Of a stretch of DNA of 64,000 nucleotides, positions 1 to 10,508 are shown in pieces; position 1 is the stretch's first letter, and every line of letters starts with the position of its first letter. Location of the stretch: contig NC_065541.1 in NCBI RefSeq assembly GCF_932294415.1, forward strand, positions 47,842,290 through 47,906,289, read 5' to 3'. The translations under genes were made by a program, and so were the position numbers. The stretch comes from Quercus robur (Eukaryota; Streptophyta; Magnoliopsida; Fagales; Fagaceae). Below the pieces are notes generated by a model. The model was not told the origin of the DNA and did not search any database. It worked only from the letters and a program-made list of their open reading frames with translations.

Positions 1-1111
1 ATTACCAGACCGACAATCCCAATTCACAATCGAACAGTACCAGGATTTTCTAATCGGACTTGCCAATAATTTCATTCACACACTACATGGTCTAGGAGCT
101 CGAAAAATATCCTTAACTGGGGTTCCTCCAATGGGGTGTTTGCCATTGGAGAGAACAGAAAACATTTTCGATCATGACTGTGTGAAGGAATATAACAATG
201 TAGCCTTGGAATTTAATGGGAAATTGAAGAGTTTGGTGGCAAAGCTTAACAAGGAGCTTCCTGGTCTTAAACTAGTGTTTGCAAATGCATATGACATTTT
301 TCTTCAAATCGTTAAGAAGCCTTCCACATTTGGTAAGTTTTGATTTCGTATACATCATTTTAGTTTTTCTTCCTTCTCATTTTTTCTTGACATTTATTTC
401 ATTATTCCTTATTTTGGATCATACCAAAACGACTTTCCAACTTCATAAATTCAATTAATAATTGCTTTGAGAAACAACTGTGGGCTTGGCCTGTCCAATA
501 TTTATTTAATGACTAGTTCCTAAATGGCCCTACTCCTACGGTAGGCAACCATGGGGAACTGAACATATTTACATATAGTATATTTATTTTAAGATACAGA
601 ATTATGAACAGCCATAATGGGACCAAGACAAGGTCGATTAATATGTCAGTTGGGAAATCTATATTAAGCCACAAATATCACTTCCTTGTTTATTGTTCTA
701 GCAGAAAATTTTAGTAATTTTAGAAAGAAGGAAAGGAATTTTTTTTTTTTTTTTTTTTTTTGTAATTCCTATTTAATTATCAAATAAACTTGCAAAAGCA
801 TGCATTAATGAAATTTGAAATTAAATTTGAGATGTCTTAAGTTTTTTCTTTTTTAGCTAAATTATTTCTTTATCCTTTAAACCATTGGATTTGAGAACTA
901 TTTGCTCTTGGTTGCAGGGTTCGATGTTGTGAGTGTGGGATGTTGTGGCACTGGGTTATTTGAGATGAGCTACATGTGTGATCCGCAGAGTCCATTTACA
1001 TGCTCAGATGCAAATAAATATGTGTTTTGGGATGCTTTCCATCCTTCAGAGAAAGCAACTCAGATAATCTCGAATTATTTGATTAAAAATTCTCTAGCTA
1101 AGTTTCTGTGA
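1..1111 (+). CDS. GDSL esterase/lipase, 3' part (last two exons)
   Basis: This is the C-terminal part of a GDSL/SGNH serine esterase-lipase, usually a secreted enzyme acting on lipid, cutin or acyl esters. The exon enters the window open in the frame starting at base 2 and runs to 332, where TTTG is followed by the donor gtaagt. The last exon starts at 918 after ttgcag and ends with TGA at 1109-1111. The join restores the frame (STFG then FDVVSVGCCGTG). Visible family blocks are YQDFLIGLANNF, GARKISLTGVPPMGCLPLER (block III-like) and DAFHPSEKA near the end, which holds the catalytic Asp and His of block V. The N-terminal GDS serine block and probably the first exons lie upstream of the window. 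The intron (333-917) is AT-rich with a T-run near 740-761. Family assignment is firm; the substrate cannot be told. Confidence 0.9.
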
Positions 1112-2774
1112 TATATATGTTATAGCGTGTGATGTCTGGTTCTCATGCTATATGTAGAAGAAAATATGGGGCTCATTTTTTATATTTTTATGAAATTAAG
1201 TTGAGGGGTTAGGATTTTATTTTCTTAATTTCAGATATAGTTAAGCCTTTTGTAGTCAACTACTTAGGTTCTGTTATGGTACTACTTTAATTAAAATATG
1301 TTTAGGGATGCTTACTTGGAAAATAAGTTTGTCAGAGATTTTAAATATGCCCTAATTTGTAAACAAAATAGAAGTTTATTATTATAAAATTACTATCGAT
1401 TTATCTTCTTTGGTATGTGAATTCGTGAATTCATAATCTCCCTCTCTTTTTTCCTGTGTATTGAATGGGCCCTTTATGGATTTGAGTGAACCCTTTATGG
1501 ATTTAAAGGTCACATCTAGCTGGAAATAAATCAAACTTTTTCATGCTTTCTATTCAGCACCAAGGATATCAAAGCTTGTTCGTAATATGGTTAAACATAA
1601 TGTGGAGGACAACCACCCTATTGACAATGATTGTGGTTTGCGGAATGTAGTTGTGCAGGCATTCAAGGTGACAACCACCCTGTTGACAATGATTGTGGTC
1701 ATGCAAAAGTTCCAAAATATTTCAAGCTTCAACTGTATCTAGTAAATTTGAAAGCAATATATTCTATTTGTGGAACGACATACATCTCACATCAAAGTAC
1801 ATTGATTTTCTTTTTCTTGGAGTAGAAACTTTTGGCGTTGTCTCCAATCATTTGTTGATTGATTTTGCAAATCAATTAAAAGCCAATGAGAAGAAATTTT
1901 TTGTTACTCTCTAAAGAAATACACGAGTTCCAAAACTGGGTCATACTAGTCAAACTGAATCCGATTGTTGTGTTTCGGAATTTATAACTTAATATACGTC
2001 TATGTACTAGTTGGGCTCTCTATTTAATAGATCCAGTTTTTGGGTTAGATTCACTAACATTTTATCAATTATCAGAGCTGGGTTTGTTTGTTCTTGCCAA
2101 TTAAGCCAGTTTGATTTTGTTCTGGTGAATTTTAAGGCTTCCTGTATCAGTTGTATGAGAAATAGTAATACTACTAGTTGGGATTCTCTACCTTCTAGCT
2201 TACTGAACATGCAGTGTCAGAAAAATCCCAAATGAGTTTGTTTTTATTTGGAACTTGATATGGGTATATCTACTAATTTTGCCTCTCTACCTTTGCTTGC
2301 TACAACCTTCGAACCCCTACTTCTTTGCCATCACATATTCCAAATTGCTCCACACTTCTCACGCTCCTATTCTATTAGTTCTCTTCAAAAAGGTACCACC
2401 AATTCCAGATTGACATGCTTCACACCTAAATTTTTAAAAAAAAAAAAAACAAAAAAAAAATTTGGGAACTGAATCTACTTGGTTGGAAATTACACTTGTT
2501 TTCACTTTACAAGATGGACTTTCTCCCTTCCTTTGGAGATGCCAGCCTATCCTCCTTTGGGTTTTCTAGGCAATTGGCACCGAGTAGCAAGAAACCTTTA
2601 GGACAAGAGCTCTAGTAGCTTCTTTATACATACCCTAATGGACTACCAGCAAAATACACCATGCCTTATTCATCATAGCTTGAATCCTCCAACACTCAAT
2701 TTCATCACTGCCAATTAGCCTCCAGTCTCAATTCATACCAAAAATGAAATATTAACAACTGTTGCTAAACATCT
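1112..2774. other. Intergenic spacer without a recognised gene
   Basis: This AT-rich spacer follows the GDSL gene. It holds a short tandem echo of CCCTTTATGGATTT near 1470-1505, a 29-bp direct repeat at 1609-1637 and 1671-1699 (acaaccaccct[a/g]ttgacaatg, then attgtggt), and A-runs near 2433-2460. Small open frames (for example 2011-2235 +) show no family I recognise and have no convincing exon structure. Confidence 0.6.
1609..1699. repeat. 29-bp direct repeat pair, 62 bp apart
   Basis: Positions 1609-1637 and 1671-1699 share 28 of 29 bases, differing at one purine. Both lie in the same orientation. The spacing of 62 bp is not a multiple of three. It may be a slipped duplication or a relic of a dead gene or transposon; nothing more can be said. 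Confidence 0.6.
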
Positions 2775-2814
2775 ATTTAGATATTGTTTACATAATTGTA
2801 AACAATATCTAAAT
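2775..2814. repeat. Perfect 17-bp inverted repeat with 6-nt loop
   Basis: Bases 2775-2791 (atttagatattgtttac) are the exact reverse complement of 2798-2814, separated by ATAATT. The hairpin lies about 370 bp downstream of the HPPD stop codon. It could be a tiny foldback relic. It lacks the T-run expected of an RNA polymerase III end, and no function is assigned. Confidence 0.8.
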
Positions 2815-3186
2815 GCCCAAGGGACAAATAAAAAACATGTATTACAGAAGAAATTTCCAGAATTTATTCCTCATTTAAGTTGCCGAAAATTACAGCCAAA
2901 ATGCATACACTAGACAATCTTTCTTTTTTTTTTTATAAGTAAAAATCATCAAATAATAAACATACACTAGACAATCTATATAAACATATTTCAGCATTCA
3001 TGTCTTTGTACATTGAATTGATGGTTCATGTGACACATGAAGCTTACATGCATGACAATATCTTAGAATTGGTCCACAAATTTTGTAAAAATAGTATAAC
3101 CAACCATGGCTCCAGCAACTACCTTATTCTTCGAAGAAAAATAGTATTGTGGTCTGTGGATGAACGTTACATCAAAGACTATATTC
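2815..3186 (-). other. Probable 3' UTR and downstream flank of HPPD
   Basis: The stretch next to the stop codon (about 3090-3186) is conserved in the pseudogene copy near 18211-18296, for example ccatggctccagcaacta, so it is probably transcribed 3' UTR. A short direct repeat, catacactagacaatct, occurs near 2904 and 2961. No other gene is visible. Confidence 0.45.
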
Positions 3187-5855
3187 TCATGCAGCAGCTG
3201 GTTCAGAAACTCGCTTGGTTTCAAGCGTCTTCTCATATTCCTCGATGGACTTGAAAAGCTCGGAGAAGTTACCCTTCCCAAATCCTCCACATCCACCTTT
3301 TTGGTATTCCTTCCCTTCCTCATCCTTGAGCATGCATCCCACTCTCTGAATTATCTCTATGAAAATGGTTGGCCTGTCCATATGATTAACCAAAACCAAT
3401 CAATCCAAAATAATGTAAACAGGGCAAAACAGAGCAACTAAAAAATAAAATAAATTACATTTGAAATTGCTATAATTATTACAAGTTTAAATCCCAACTA
3501 CATGTGAACTCTGCCACCATGTTTGGTTCACCAATCACCACTAAAGAAAGGAAAAGAACCAAAAGAAATAGATAAGAAAATTGTGGGAGGGGGTATCTAC
3601 ACCACGTGGATTGCAGGCCAAAGAAAGACTATTGGAGCAGCAACTTAAGAGGATGGGATTAGGCCCAAGTCTCAGTATCATAAGCCCAAAGGCCAAAGAA
3701 GAGCAGAATCACCCGAGCTACAGGCCGAGGTGAGTATTGCCAAGGTTGAAGTCTCGGCGCCCAGAATTCTCGCTGAGGACACTAAGAAAACAGCACAAAG
3801 CCTTAAGCAATAGTTAACTCCTCATTAATTAGATGTTCCTACCTAGCGTCGGCCGCATTGAATGATGAATGACCAGCCTGAACTGTAAGGACACCCCAAA
3901 ATTCTTCTTTCATGATAAAAAAGTAAGAGAAGAAGTGTCTGATGGGACTAGCTTCCTTTGAGATCCAGCCAGATAATGAACAGCTGGAAAAGGAGGAGGG
4001 GAAAGATAAAAGGAGGACCTAACCCACAGAAGAAGGGGATTCCAGTTTTAGAAGAGAAAAAGAGAGAGGAAAGACTTTGTAATAGCTTAAGTTCATCTTT
4101 TGTATCTCGGCTAAGGCCATTTCTTAATGAAACATACTCAGTTCACCCATCTTGATCTTCAATCTTTCTCCAATCTTCCCATTGTAAATTACCTTCTCTT
4201 TCCTTACAAATTAGTTGTGTTGATCTTAATCATCTAGTTGTTCTTTTTTCTTGGTGTTTTTGACCCCCCACAAAAATAATTTACAATCTTTCTCAAAAAT
4301 CCATCTGAAGTTACCTCTACATAAAAGGTGAGATTTGGAGGGAAAGTCTTCTTTTCTTTTAACATTCTCCACATAACTAATCAAGCAAAAAATAAACCCA
4401 TAACTTTCTATTCTTTCAATTTACATTCTTTCTCTTTTTCACCTTTTCAATAAAAAGTGAAGCAATCAAGGTGGGGGCAAAAGGTTACCAGCCAAGGTTA
4501 CACTTGGGACCATGTTAACCACCACATACAAAATTAACCACCAAAACTACATTCAAAACACAATCTACGATTTCATTTTCAATTTTCACTCCAAGATGGT
4601 TGCTTTTTAACCCACCTATTTCCAATTTTTGGTTCAAATGTGAAAAATGATCTCTAGAGTTTGGAAACAAATTAAAAATGCAGCAGCAATAGAGAGTATA
4701 GAGTTAAATTAGTTGTTGCATAAAATACCTATCACCAACAGGTTTGGTGAAGATTTGGAGCAAGGTCCCTTGATCATCCCTATCAACCAAGATCCCCAAC
4801 TCCTCACACTCCTTAATCTGCTCATCTGTCAACACATCCCCAGCCCTGTTCTTCAGATTCTTGTAATACGTCGGCGGCGGCGACGGCATGAACTCGAAAC
4901 CCCCAACTCCACTCCGCTGCCTCATCTCCCTCAGTGTCCTGAATATGTTCTCGCTCACCAGTGCCAAATGCTGCACTCCAGCTCCTTCGTTGTGCTCCAG
5001 GTAAGTCTGTATCTGGCTCTTCCTTTTCGTCCCGTACACCGGCTCATTCATCGGTATCAGAACCGTTTCCTCGTTGTTCGCCAAAACGACGGAGTTCAAT
5101 CCGCTCTCGCTCGTTCCGACGTCCTCCGCCGTGAATTCGGCGAACTCGTGGAATCCGGTGAAGGTTTTTACGTACGATACGGCGGCGGCGAGATCGGACA
5201 CGTTGCCGACGGCGTGGTCTAGCCGTCGGATTCCGAAATCTAGCGACGGAAACGATGAGGTCGCGTCTACGGCCTCGAATTTGGGGAGGAACAAGGAATC
5301 GGAGCTGGATTTGGAGCTGACGTAGCGCAAAACGACGTCGCCGTAGAGGTGGACTTCGGAGAGAGCGGTCGTTTCGTCCTTGTCGAGGTGGACGGGAAGG
5401 GAGACGGGCGTGGCGCCGTGGGAGACGCTGACGTGGAAGGCGGAAACGGCGTCGTCGACCTCGACGGCGATGGCGCGAACGCCGAGGCCGTGCTTGGACG
5501 CGAAGTCGAGACAGGCGGCGCGATCGAAGGTGGGGATGGAGGACGCGGCTGCGGGGGCCACGTTTTCCATGGTGGCCAGAGAAGGAGAATACGGAGCTGT
5601 GAAGAGGAAGCTGAGCTGGCCGGAGCGGAGGAGATAGGATGCGTGGGTCAAGTTACCAGTGGATAGATCCGACTTGGCTACGATGGGCATTCCCAAGCCC
5701 CATGAGAATCTTCGGGCCGTGTTGGTGGCGTCCGTGCACCAGAACTCCACGTGGTGGAACCGGTTGACCTTGAAACGGTCGGATTTCGGGTTGACCCGGA
5801 CGAAGTTGGAGAATCCGACGAGTTTGAACCCGGTTTCGTCCGGATTGTTGCCCAT
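3187..5855 (-). CDS. HPPD: 4-hydroxyphenylpyruvate dioxygenase, two exons, 437 aa
   Basis: The enzyme converts 4-hydroxyphenylpyruvate to homogentisate, feeding tocopherol and plastoquinone synthesis and tyrosine breakdown; it is also a known herbicide target. Exon 1 is 5855-4729 and exon 2 is 3373-3187. The donor (AG then gtattt) and acceptor (ggacag) join GDR to PTIFIEIIQR in frame. The ATG at 5855 (MGNNPDETGFKLVGF) is chosen over one 65 codons upstream because it matches the family start; the upstream part is low-complexity and lies over the TATA region. The Fe(II) ligands of the 2-His-1-Glu triad are present: His214 (RRLDH), His296 (GVQHLAL) and Glu382 (IFIEIIQR). The spacing matches Arabidopsis HPPD exactly after a 12-residue shorter N-terminus. 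The C-terminal gate helix, GGCGGFGKGNFSELF, is intact. Exon 1 is much more GC-rich than its surroundings. The 1,355-bp intron contains a solo LTR. A broken copy lies at 18211-22920. Confidence 0.97.
3582..4272. mobile_element. Solo LTR (or TRIM) in the HPPD intron, 691 bp
   Basis: The element begins TGTGGGAGGGGGTA and ends TTGACCCCCCACA, so its ends are TG...CA with an extended inverted repeat. It is flanked by a perfect 5-bp target duplication AAAAT (3577-3581 and 4273-4277). No coding capacity is visible. The homologous intron of the HPPD pseudogene (18.47-18.96 kb) lacks this insertion, so it probably arrived after the locus duplicated. Orientation is not certain; a TATA-like gataaaagg near 4005 hints at plus. 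Confidence 0.88.
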
Positions 5856-5955
5856 GGTTGTTGGTTGTTGGTTTCGGGTAACGTTGGGTTTACCGGGCGG
5901 AGTGAGTGGGAAATGATTGGGTGGTGGAAGAGTAAAATGGTGGAGAGTGAGTGGG

Positions 5956-5963
5956 TTTAAATA
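5956..5963 (-). promoter_or_regulatory. TATA-like box of HPPD
   Basis: On the minus strand the sequence reads CTCTATTTAAACCC, about 100 bp upstream of the chosen ATG. This spacing suits a plant TATA box plus a 5' UTR of some 60-70 bases. The box is kept in the duplicated promoter fragment near 9600-9610. Confidence 0.55.
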
Positions 5964-6033
5964 GAGATGATGGAATTTGGTTTTGGAATGTGGGTTTGGA
6001 GAGATTGGATTAAGCGAGTGAAGTCCGCACGTA

Positions 6034-7385
6034 AGCGTTATGGTCAACATGGGCTGAGATTTTTGCTTATGGATGGAATAATGATAGGATGACGTGGAAG
6101 GTTTATCACGGATTCACCTTAAGCAATGACTCCTATTCTTGGCTTCTAGGCTTTTAGTCTTGGATTTTACTAATGTGTGTATTAAAGACACACAATAATA
6201 AATTATTTTTAGAAAAAAAATTTTGATAATTGAAAAAGTATTGATAGTTTTTTCAATTCTCGAAAAAATATTTTCAAAAATAAATGGTTTAATGTATACC
6301 TTAAGTGTACACATTAACCGGACCCTTTAGTCTTATTGGGAGGTGGGGACACTCATTTTGATTGAATTTATTTATCCACTTATATCTATATTACTAATAA
6401 TAGAATTTCTTGTTTTGATTTCATCATTCTACACACCAAAATACTCTCTAGCTTAAATATATAAAGTTACTAATTTAAATATTTCTAATTTTTTTTTAGT
6501 AAACAGTAATACTTATTAGAATACACACGAAATAATAATAGTATTTTAAATCGGATTTATAATATATTATATAACCAGAGTACAACTACAAAATGGCCTA
6601 AACGTTATAGTCAACATGGGTTGAGATTTTGCTTGTGGATGGAATAATGATTGGATGACGTGGAAGTTTATCACGGTAAGCAAACGACTCCTATTCTTGG
6701 CTTCTAGACTTTCCTAATTAGCAGCCCCACTCAAACATAAAACTACACATTTTAAACAACATAATACACATTTTTATATACTTTTTCACCCACGCGTATA
6801 TCAAAAACATTCAAATAACATTACTCAAACTAACTCACCAAACAAGCCCTTAGAAAGGTCCCACAATGGATACCAAACAGTCCACCACCTAAAAATTACA
6901 ATTAGTTGAAAAGTTTATGTAATAAGTGATATATCATTTTTTTTTTTTTTGTTATATAAAGTTATATGATATTTACAAATGGATTTAGAATAATTGACAC
7001 ACGTATGTAATGATATGCAAACACGTCTCAGAGAATACTCAAGTTTTGTGTAATTTTTGTTTTAAGAATATGCTAGAACTCAAAGGATTGTAGTTTTCTT
7101 TAGATTGTAGCTAAGAGCATAACTAAGCATAAGCCATGTATTCTTATTTTTTATCTTAAAAAAAAAAAAAAAAAAAAAAATCTTGAAGATAATGTATTCT
7201 TTTAGTCTTATTGGGGGGTGGGGACACTAATTTAGATTGAATTTATTTATCCATTTATATCCATATTACTAATAATAGAATTTCTTGTTTTGATTTCATC
7301 ATTATACACACCAAAATACTCTCAAGTTTAAATAATAAAGATAAATATATAAAGTTACTAATTTAAACATTTCTAAATTTTAGAT
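6034..7385. repeat. Tandemly duplicated upstream region of HPPD
   Basis: Two blocks occur twice in the same order. Block 1 lies at about 6034-6158 and again at 6602-6716, with ggatgacgtggaag and ctcctattcttggcttcta in both. Block 2 lies at about 6326-6495 and again at 7201-7385, with attactaataatagaattt in both. The blocks are 292 bp apart in the first copy but 599 bp apart in the second, so about 300 bp was gained (6720-7190) or lost. This is a local tandem duplication of distal HPPD upstream DNA. Confidence 0.8.
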
Positions 7386-8380
7386 AAATTAAATAAAATA
7401 GTTTTTTTTTTTTTCACTCTATCCATCTCTCTCATCTCATGTAAGTTTTTTTAACTCTTTTTTTTCTATCAGAGGAGAGGAGGGAGTAGTCCTTTCCTAC
7501 AAGATAATTATTTTAGTGATTTTTTAATCATTTTATTGCTCATATGATTTTTAGTGGCTTCTTTCTCTTTTATTTTTTGGAAAATTTTGACACTAAAACC
7601 CAAAAAAAAAACCTCATCACACATGTGAAGCACGTGTGGTGAGGCTGGTTTTTAATAAGAATGTAGTGTTGTTATTAATTGAAATAATGAAGTAGTAAAT
7701 ATAGGAGTTCTTCCAACTAAACATTAAGTCACAAGCTTCCAAAGTTTGTCTAGCTAGTGCATACGCTAGAGTATTTCTGTTGTTTAGTGGTTGGATTGGA
7801 TGGGGGAGGGAGACGAGGTGTAGGAGAGTACTCAAATTGACCTTTTGTCCCAAAACCGACTAAACCACATTGCTCCACAAGCCAACTAACTAAATTCAAA
7901 CTTGTAATTGGAGAAGATAGTTAGTTTCAATGCCAATGCGGTGTGCTCATCGAAGCTAGATCATGTATTCTAATAGTAACTGAACCAAACCAATATATAT
8001 CATCAAATTTCTATCTCTCTCTATCCTTTCATCTTCATTTTTTTTATTCAAAACTCTAAACTCTCTCAATGGCACCCTCAATCTGGGTATTAAGAACTGA
8101 TACCAACCAAACCTTAACCAGTGGTTCATCTCTCCATCGCCACCCAACCAAGTGTCAAACCTCTCTCCCTCTCATTGTAATCAAAGAAAATCTAATGTGG
8201 GTTTGATTTGTTGTGGGTTTTAGTGTATAGATCTAGGGTTTTGGGTTTAGAATCTTTAGATCTAGGGTTTTGTTGTCTAGATCTTAAGTTTTGGTATTTA
8301 TATCTTGGATTTTTGGATTGAGATCTTAGATCTATGGGTTTTGATCTAAGATTTATGAGTTTAGAACTTAGATTTTCATA

Positions 8381-8474
<94 letters not shown>

Positions 8475-8759
8475 ATGGAGGAATCTTGTGCAATTAACTT
8501 TCGATCCGACGAAAACATAAAGACCAAAGAACCAACCTCCAATGGTTATCATTGGAGCCGATGAAGGGGAAATTGACCCCTATTGTGCAGTGAAAAAATT
8601 GGCCAACAACCAAACCGTAAACACCTCTACTTCTACTCCCCCTCCATCCACTTAGACCAAATTGTGTTGTTTAAAACTTGTGCTTTTTAGATTCTAGTGG
8701 CGGCTTAAGACTTTAGGCCATTTACGAGTTATGCCCGCATTTTTTAATGGTTTTTTTTA

Positions 8760-8807
<48 letters not shown>

Positions 8808-9500
8808 ATGCCTTATTATAAAAAGGCCCAAAATTGTAGAATATTAAGGATACTACAAACTTTATTATATAAAACTAACAAATTGATGTGTCATTAATTA
8901 TAAAATCAAAATTCCCATAAAAAAATTCTAAAATAAAATAAAATATTCATTTATTAGAAGGTCAAAACTCACTAATAACATACATTAATATATTAGTTTG
9001 TATGTTTTATATCGTAAAATTTGTAATACCTTTAGCATTTTTTTTTTAAATAAAAATTGATAAGAAGTGGTTCAAAAGATAAGAAAAAAATGGGTAATAC
9101 ACTATTTTTCTCACTTCCAAAAATGGACTTCAAAATATTAGGACAATAAAAACTCAATGTAATTGAAAACCATAATTTTATTATTATTTTTTTTTTTTCT
9201 GTTTTAAGGCTTTAACTTTTGTAAACTAATATCTTATATCATAGATTGTCAACATCAATTACTTAATTTTCCACATTTTCACATAGCAAATAATCTCTAT
9301 CACTTTTTTAAACCAAATAAAAGTTTATAATTCTTCTCAAAAAAAAAAAAAAAAAATTATAATGACACTTTGCCTTATCTAAGATGAAGTAAATCACATT
9401 TTTAAATCTGTTCATTCATAATGATAATCTTACACCACACCGATAGTTTATATATATATATTGAGGAATTAAAACCTCAGAAAATGGATATACTTGATGA
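7386..9500. other. Intergenic AT-rich spacer with simple repeats
   Basis: No gene is recognised. The stretch contains degenerate copies of an agatctagggttttg-like motif (about 8225-8375), the CT microsatellite at 8384-8470, and a long A-run at about 8765-8803. Open frames here come from simple sequence. Confidence 0.6.
8384..8470. repeat. (CT)n microsatellite, about 43 units
   Basis: An uninterrupted CT dinucleotide run fills 8384-8470. It reads as Leu-Ser repeats on one strand and Arg-Glu repeats on the other, which explains the false open frames across it. Runs this long are usually length-polymorphic. Confidence 0.97.
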
Positions 9501-9504
9501 AAAA

Positions 9505-9790
9505 TCAATTTTTGAACCCGGTTGTTGCTAGTTGGGGTAGAGTGAGTGGGAAATGGACTAATGGAGTAGTGAAGGAGGTACGTGGCAGAGAATGAGTGGG
9601 TTTAAATAGAGATGTATTTGGTTTTGGAATGTGGGTTTGGACAAATGGCCATCAAGCGAGTTGAGTCCGCACGTAAGCTTTTGGGGTCATGTGGTGGAAT
9701 TGTCTCGTAGGGATATTGATGGGATGATGTGGCACGTTTATCAGAATGGCCAATCACTCTTATTCTATATTCTTCCCTTTCTGGCTTCCG
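9505..9790 (-). pseudogene. Relic of the HPPD promoter and 5' UTR
   Basis: The stretch matches the HPPD upstream DNA at about 5825-6150: gaacccggtt, agtgagtgggaaatgg, gtgggtttaaatagagatg, ttttggaatgtgggtttgg and gagtccgcacgtaagc occur in the same order. The coding start is missing, so only the promoter, 5' UTR and perhaps a few bases of exon 1 remain. It is a third partial copy of the HPPD 5' region within 4 kb, in the same orientation as HPPD. Confidence 0.8.
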
Positions 9791-10253
9791 GAGTCCTTCA
9801 CTCATTAGTCATTTGGCTGGCTATTGATAGATGATCGTTATACATTATCGTCTGTATCGGACATATAACAACACGATTTGAGTTGTAACTCTTAAAAAGA
9901 CAATTTTATTGTATTACAATTATAACCGAAATTGTGTCCCGTACGGCATTGTATAACTCAATGTCTAACAATAAATCGTGTAAAAGTCTATGACCATTTT
10001 GGGATTGGTAGTGCTGAATTAGAAGCACAAAGTAAGAGAGAATTAAATGCATTGCTGAATTATGTGTTCAATTCTCTCTCTTATCCAATCTACCATGCCT
10101 TGCTGATGAATTGGTAAAAAGCGAGTGAAAATCACGCATGACCAGAAAATTAGTAAAGGAGTCGATGTTGTACATACCAGCCGGTATGACCTATATTTAT
10201 TGTACCCATAGATGAACTGGTATATAAATTCATTCGAAACGTATCACACTATA
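9791..10253. other. Intergenic spacer, nothing recognised
   Basis: AT-rich DNA between the HPPD promoter relic and a MITE. No coding, RNA or repeat signature was found. Confidence 0.5.
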
Positions 10254-10508
10254 AGAGTGTGTTTGGATATTGTTTATTTTATTGAAAATACTGTAACAAA
10301 ATAATTATTTTTAAACATATGAATAGTGTCGTGAAACCAATTTTTAATGAAAGTTTTGATAAAAAAGAGTTTTGTGGGTCCCGTAAACAGTGCACGAGAT
10401 CCACTGAAAGTGCATTGACTTTGCTGAAACGCGTTTTTCCAAAAAAAAAGGAAAAAAAAAAAGCGCAGACATATGATAGTGCTTTTCAGCACTATCTAAA
10501 CACATACT
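10254..10508. mobile_element. MITE with GTGTTTGGATA-type ends, 255 bp
   Basis: The left end, agagtgtgtttggata, and the reverse complement of the right end, agtatgtgtttagata, match at 13 of 16 positions. The interior has the dACTGTAnnn, gggtcccgtaaacagtgcac and A-rich blocks common in short hAT-like MITEs of trees. A clean target duplication could not be fixed. The superfamily is inferred from end style only. Confidence 0.65.

Noticed and set aside
4713..5960. Plus-strand open frames of 69-169 codons opposite HPPD exon 1
   Set aside because: They are shadows of the GC-rich HPPD exon on the other strand and have no family match.
5856..6050. N-terminal extension of HPPD from an ATG at 6050
   Set aside because: The 65 extra codons are low-complexity, cover the TATA-like box, and do not resemble a transit peptide or the family N-terminus. 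The ATG at 5855 fits.
8192..8564. Open frames across the CT microsatellite
   Set aside because: They are Arg-Glu or Leu-Ser repeats read from (CT)n, without other support.
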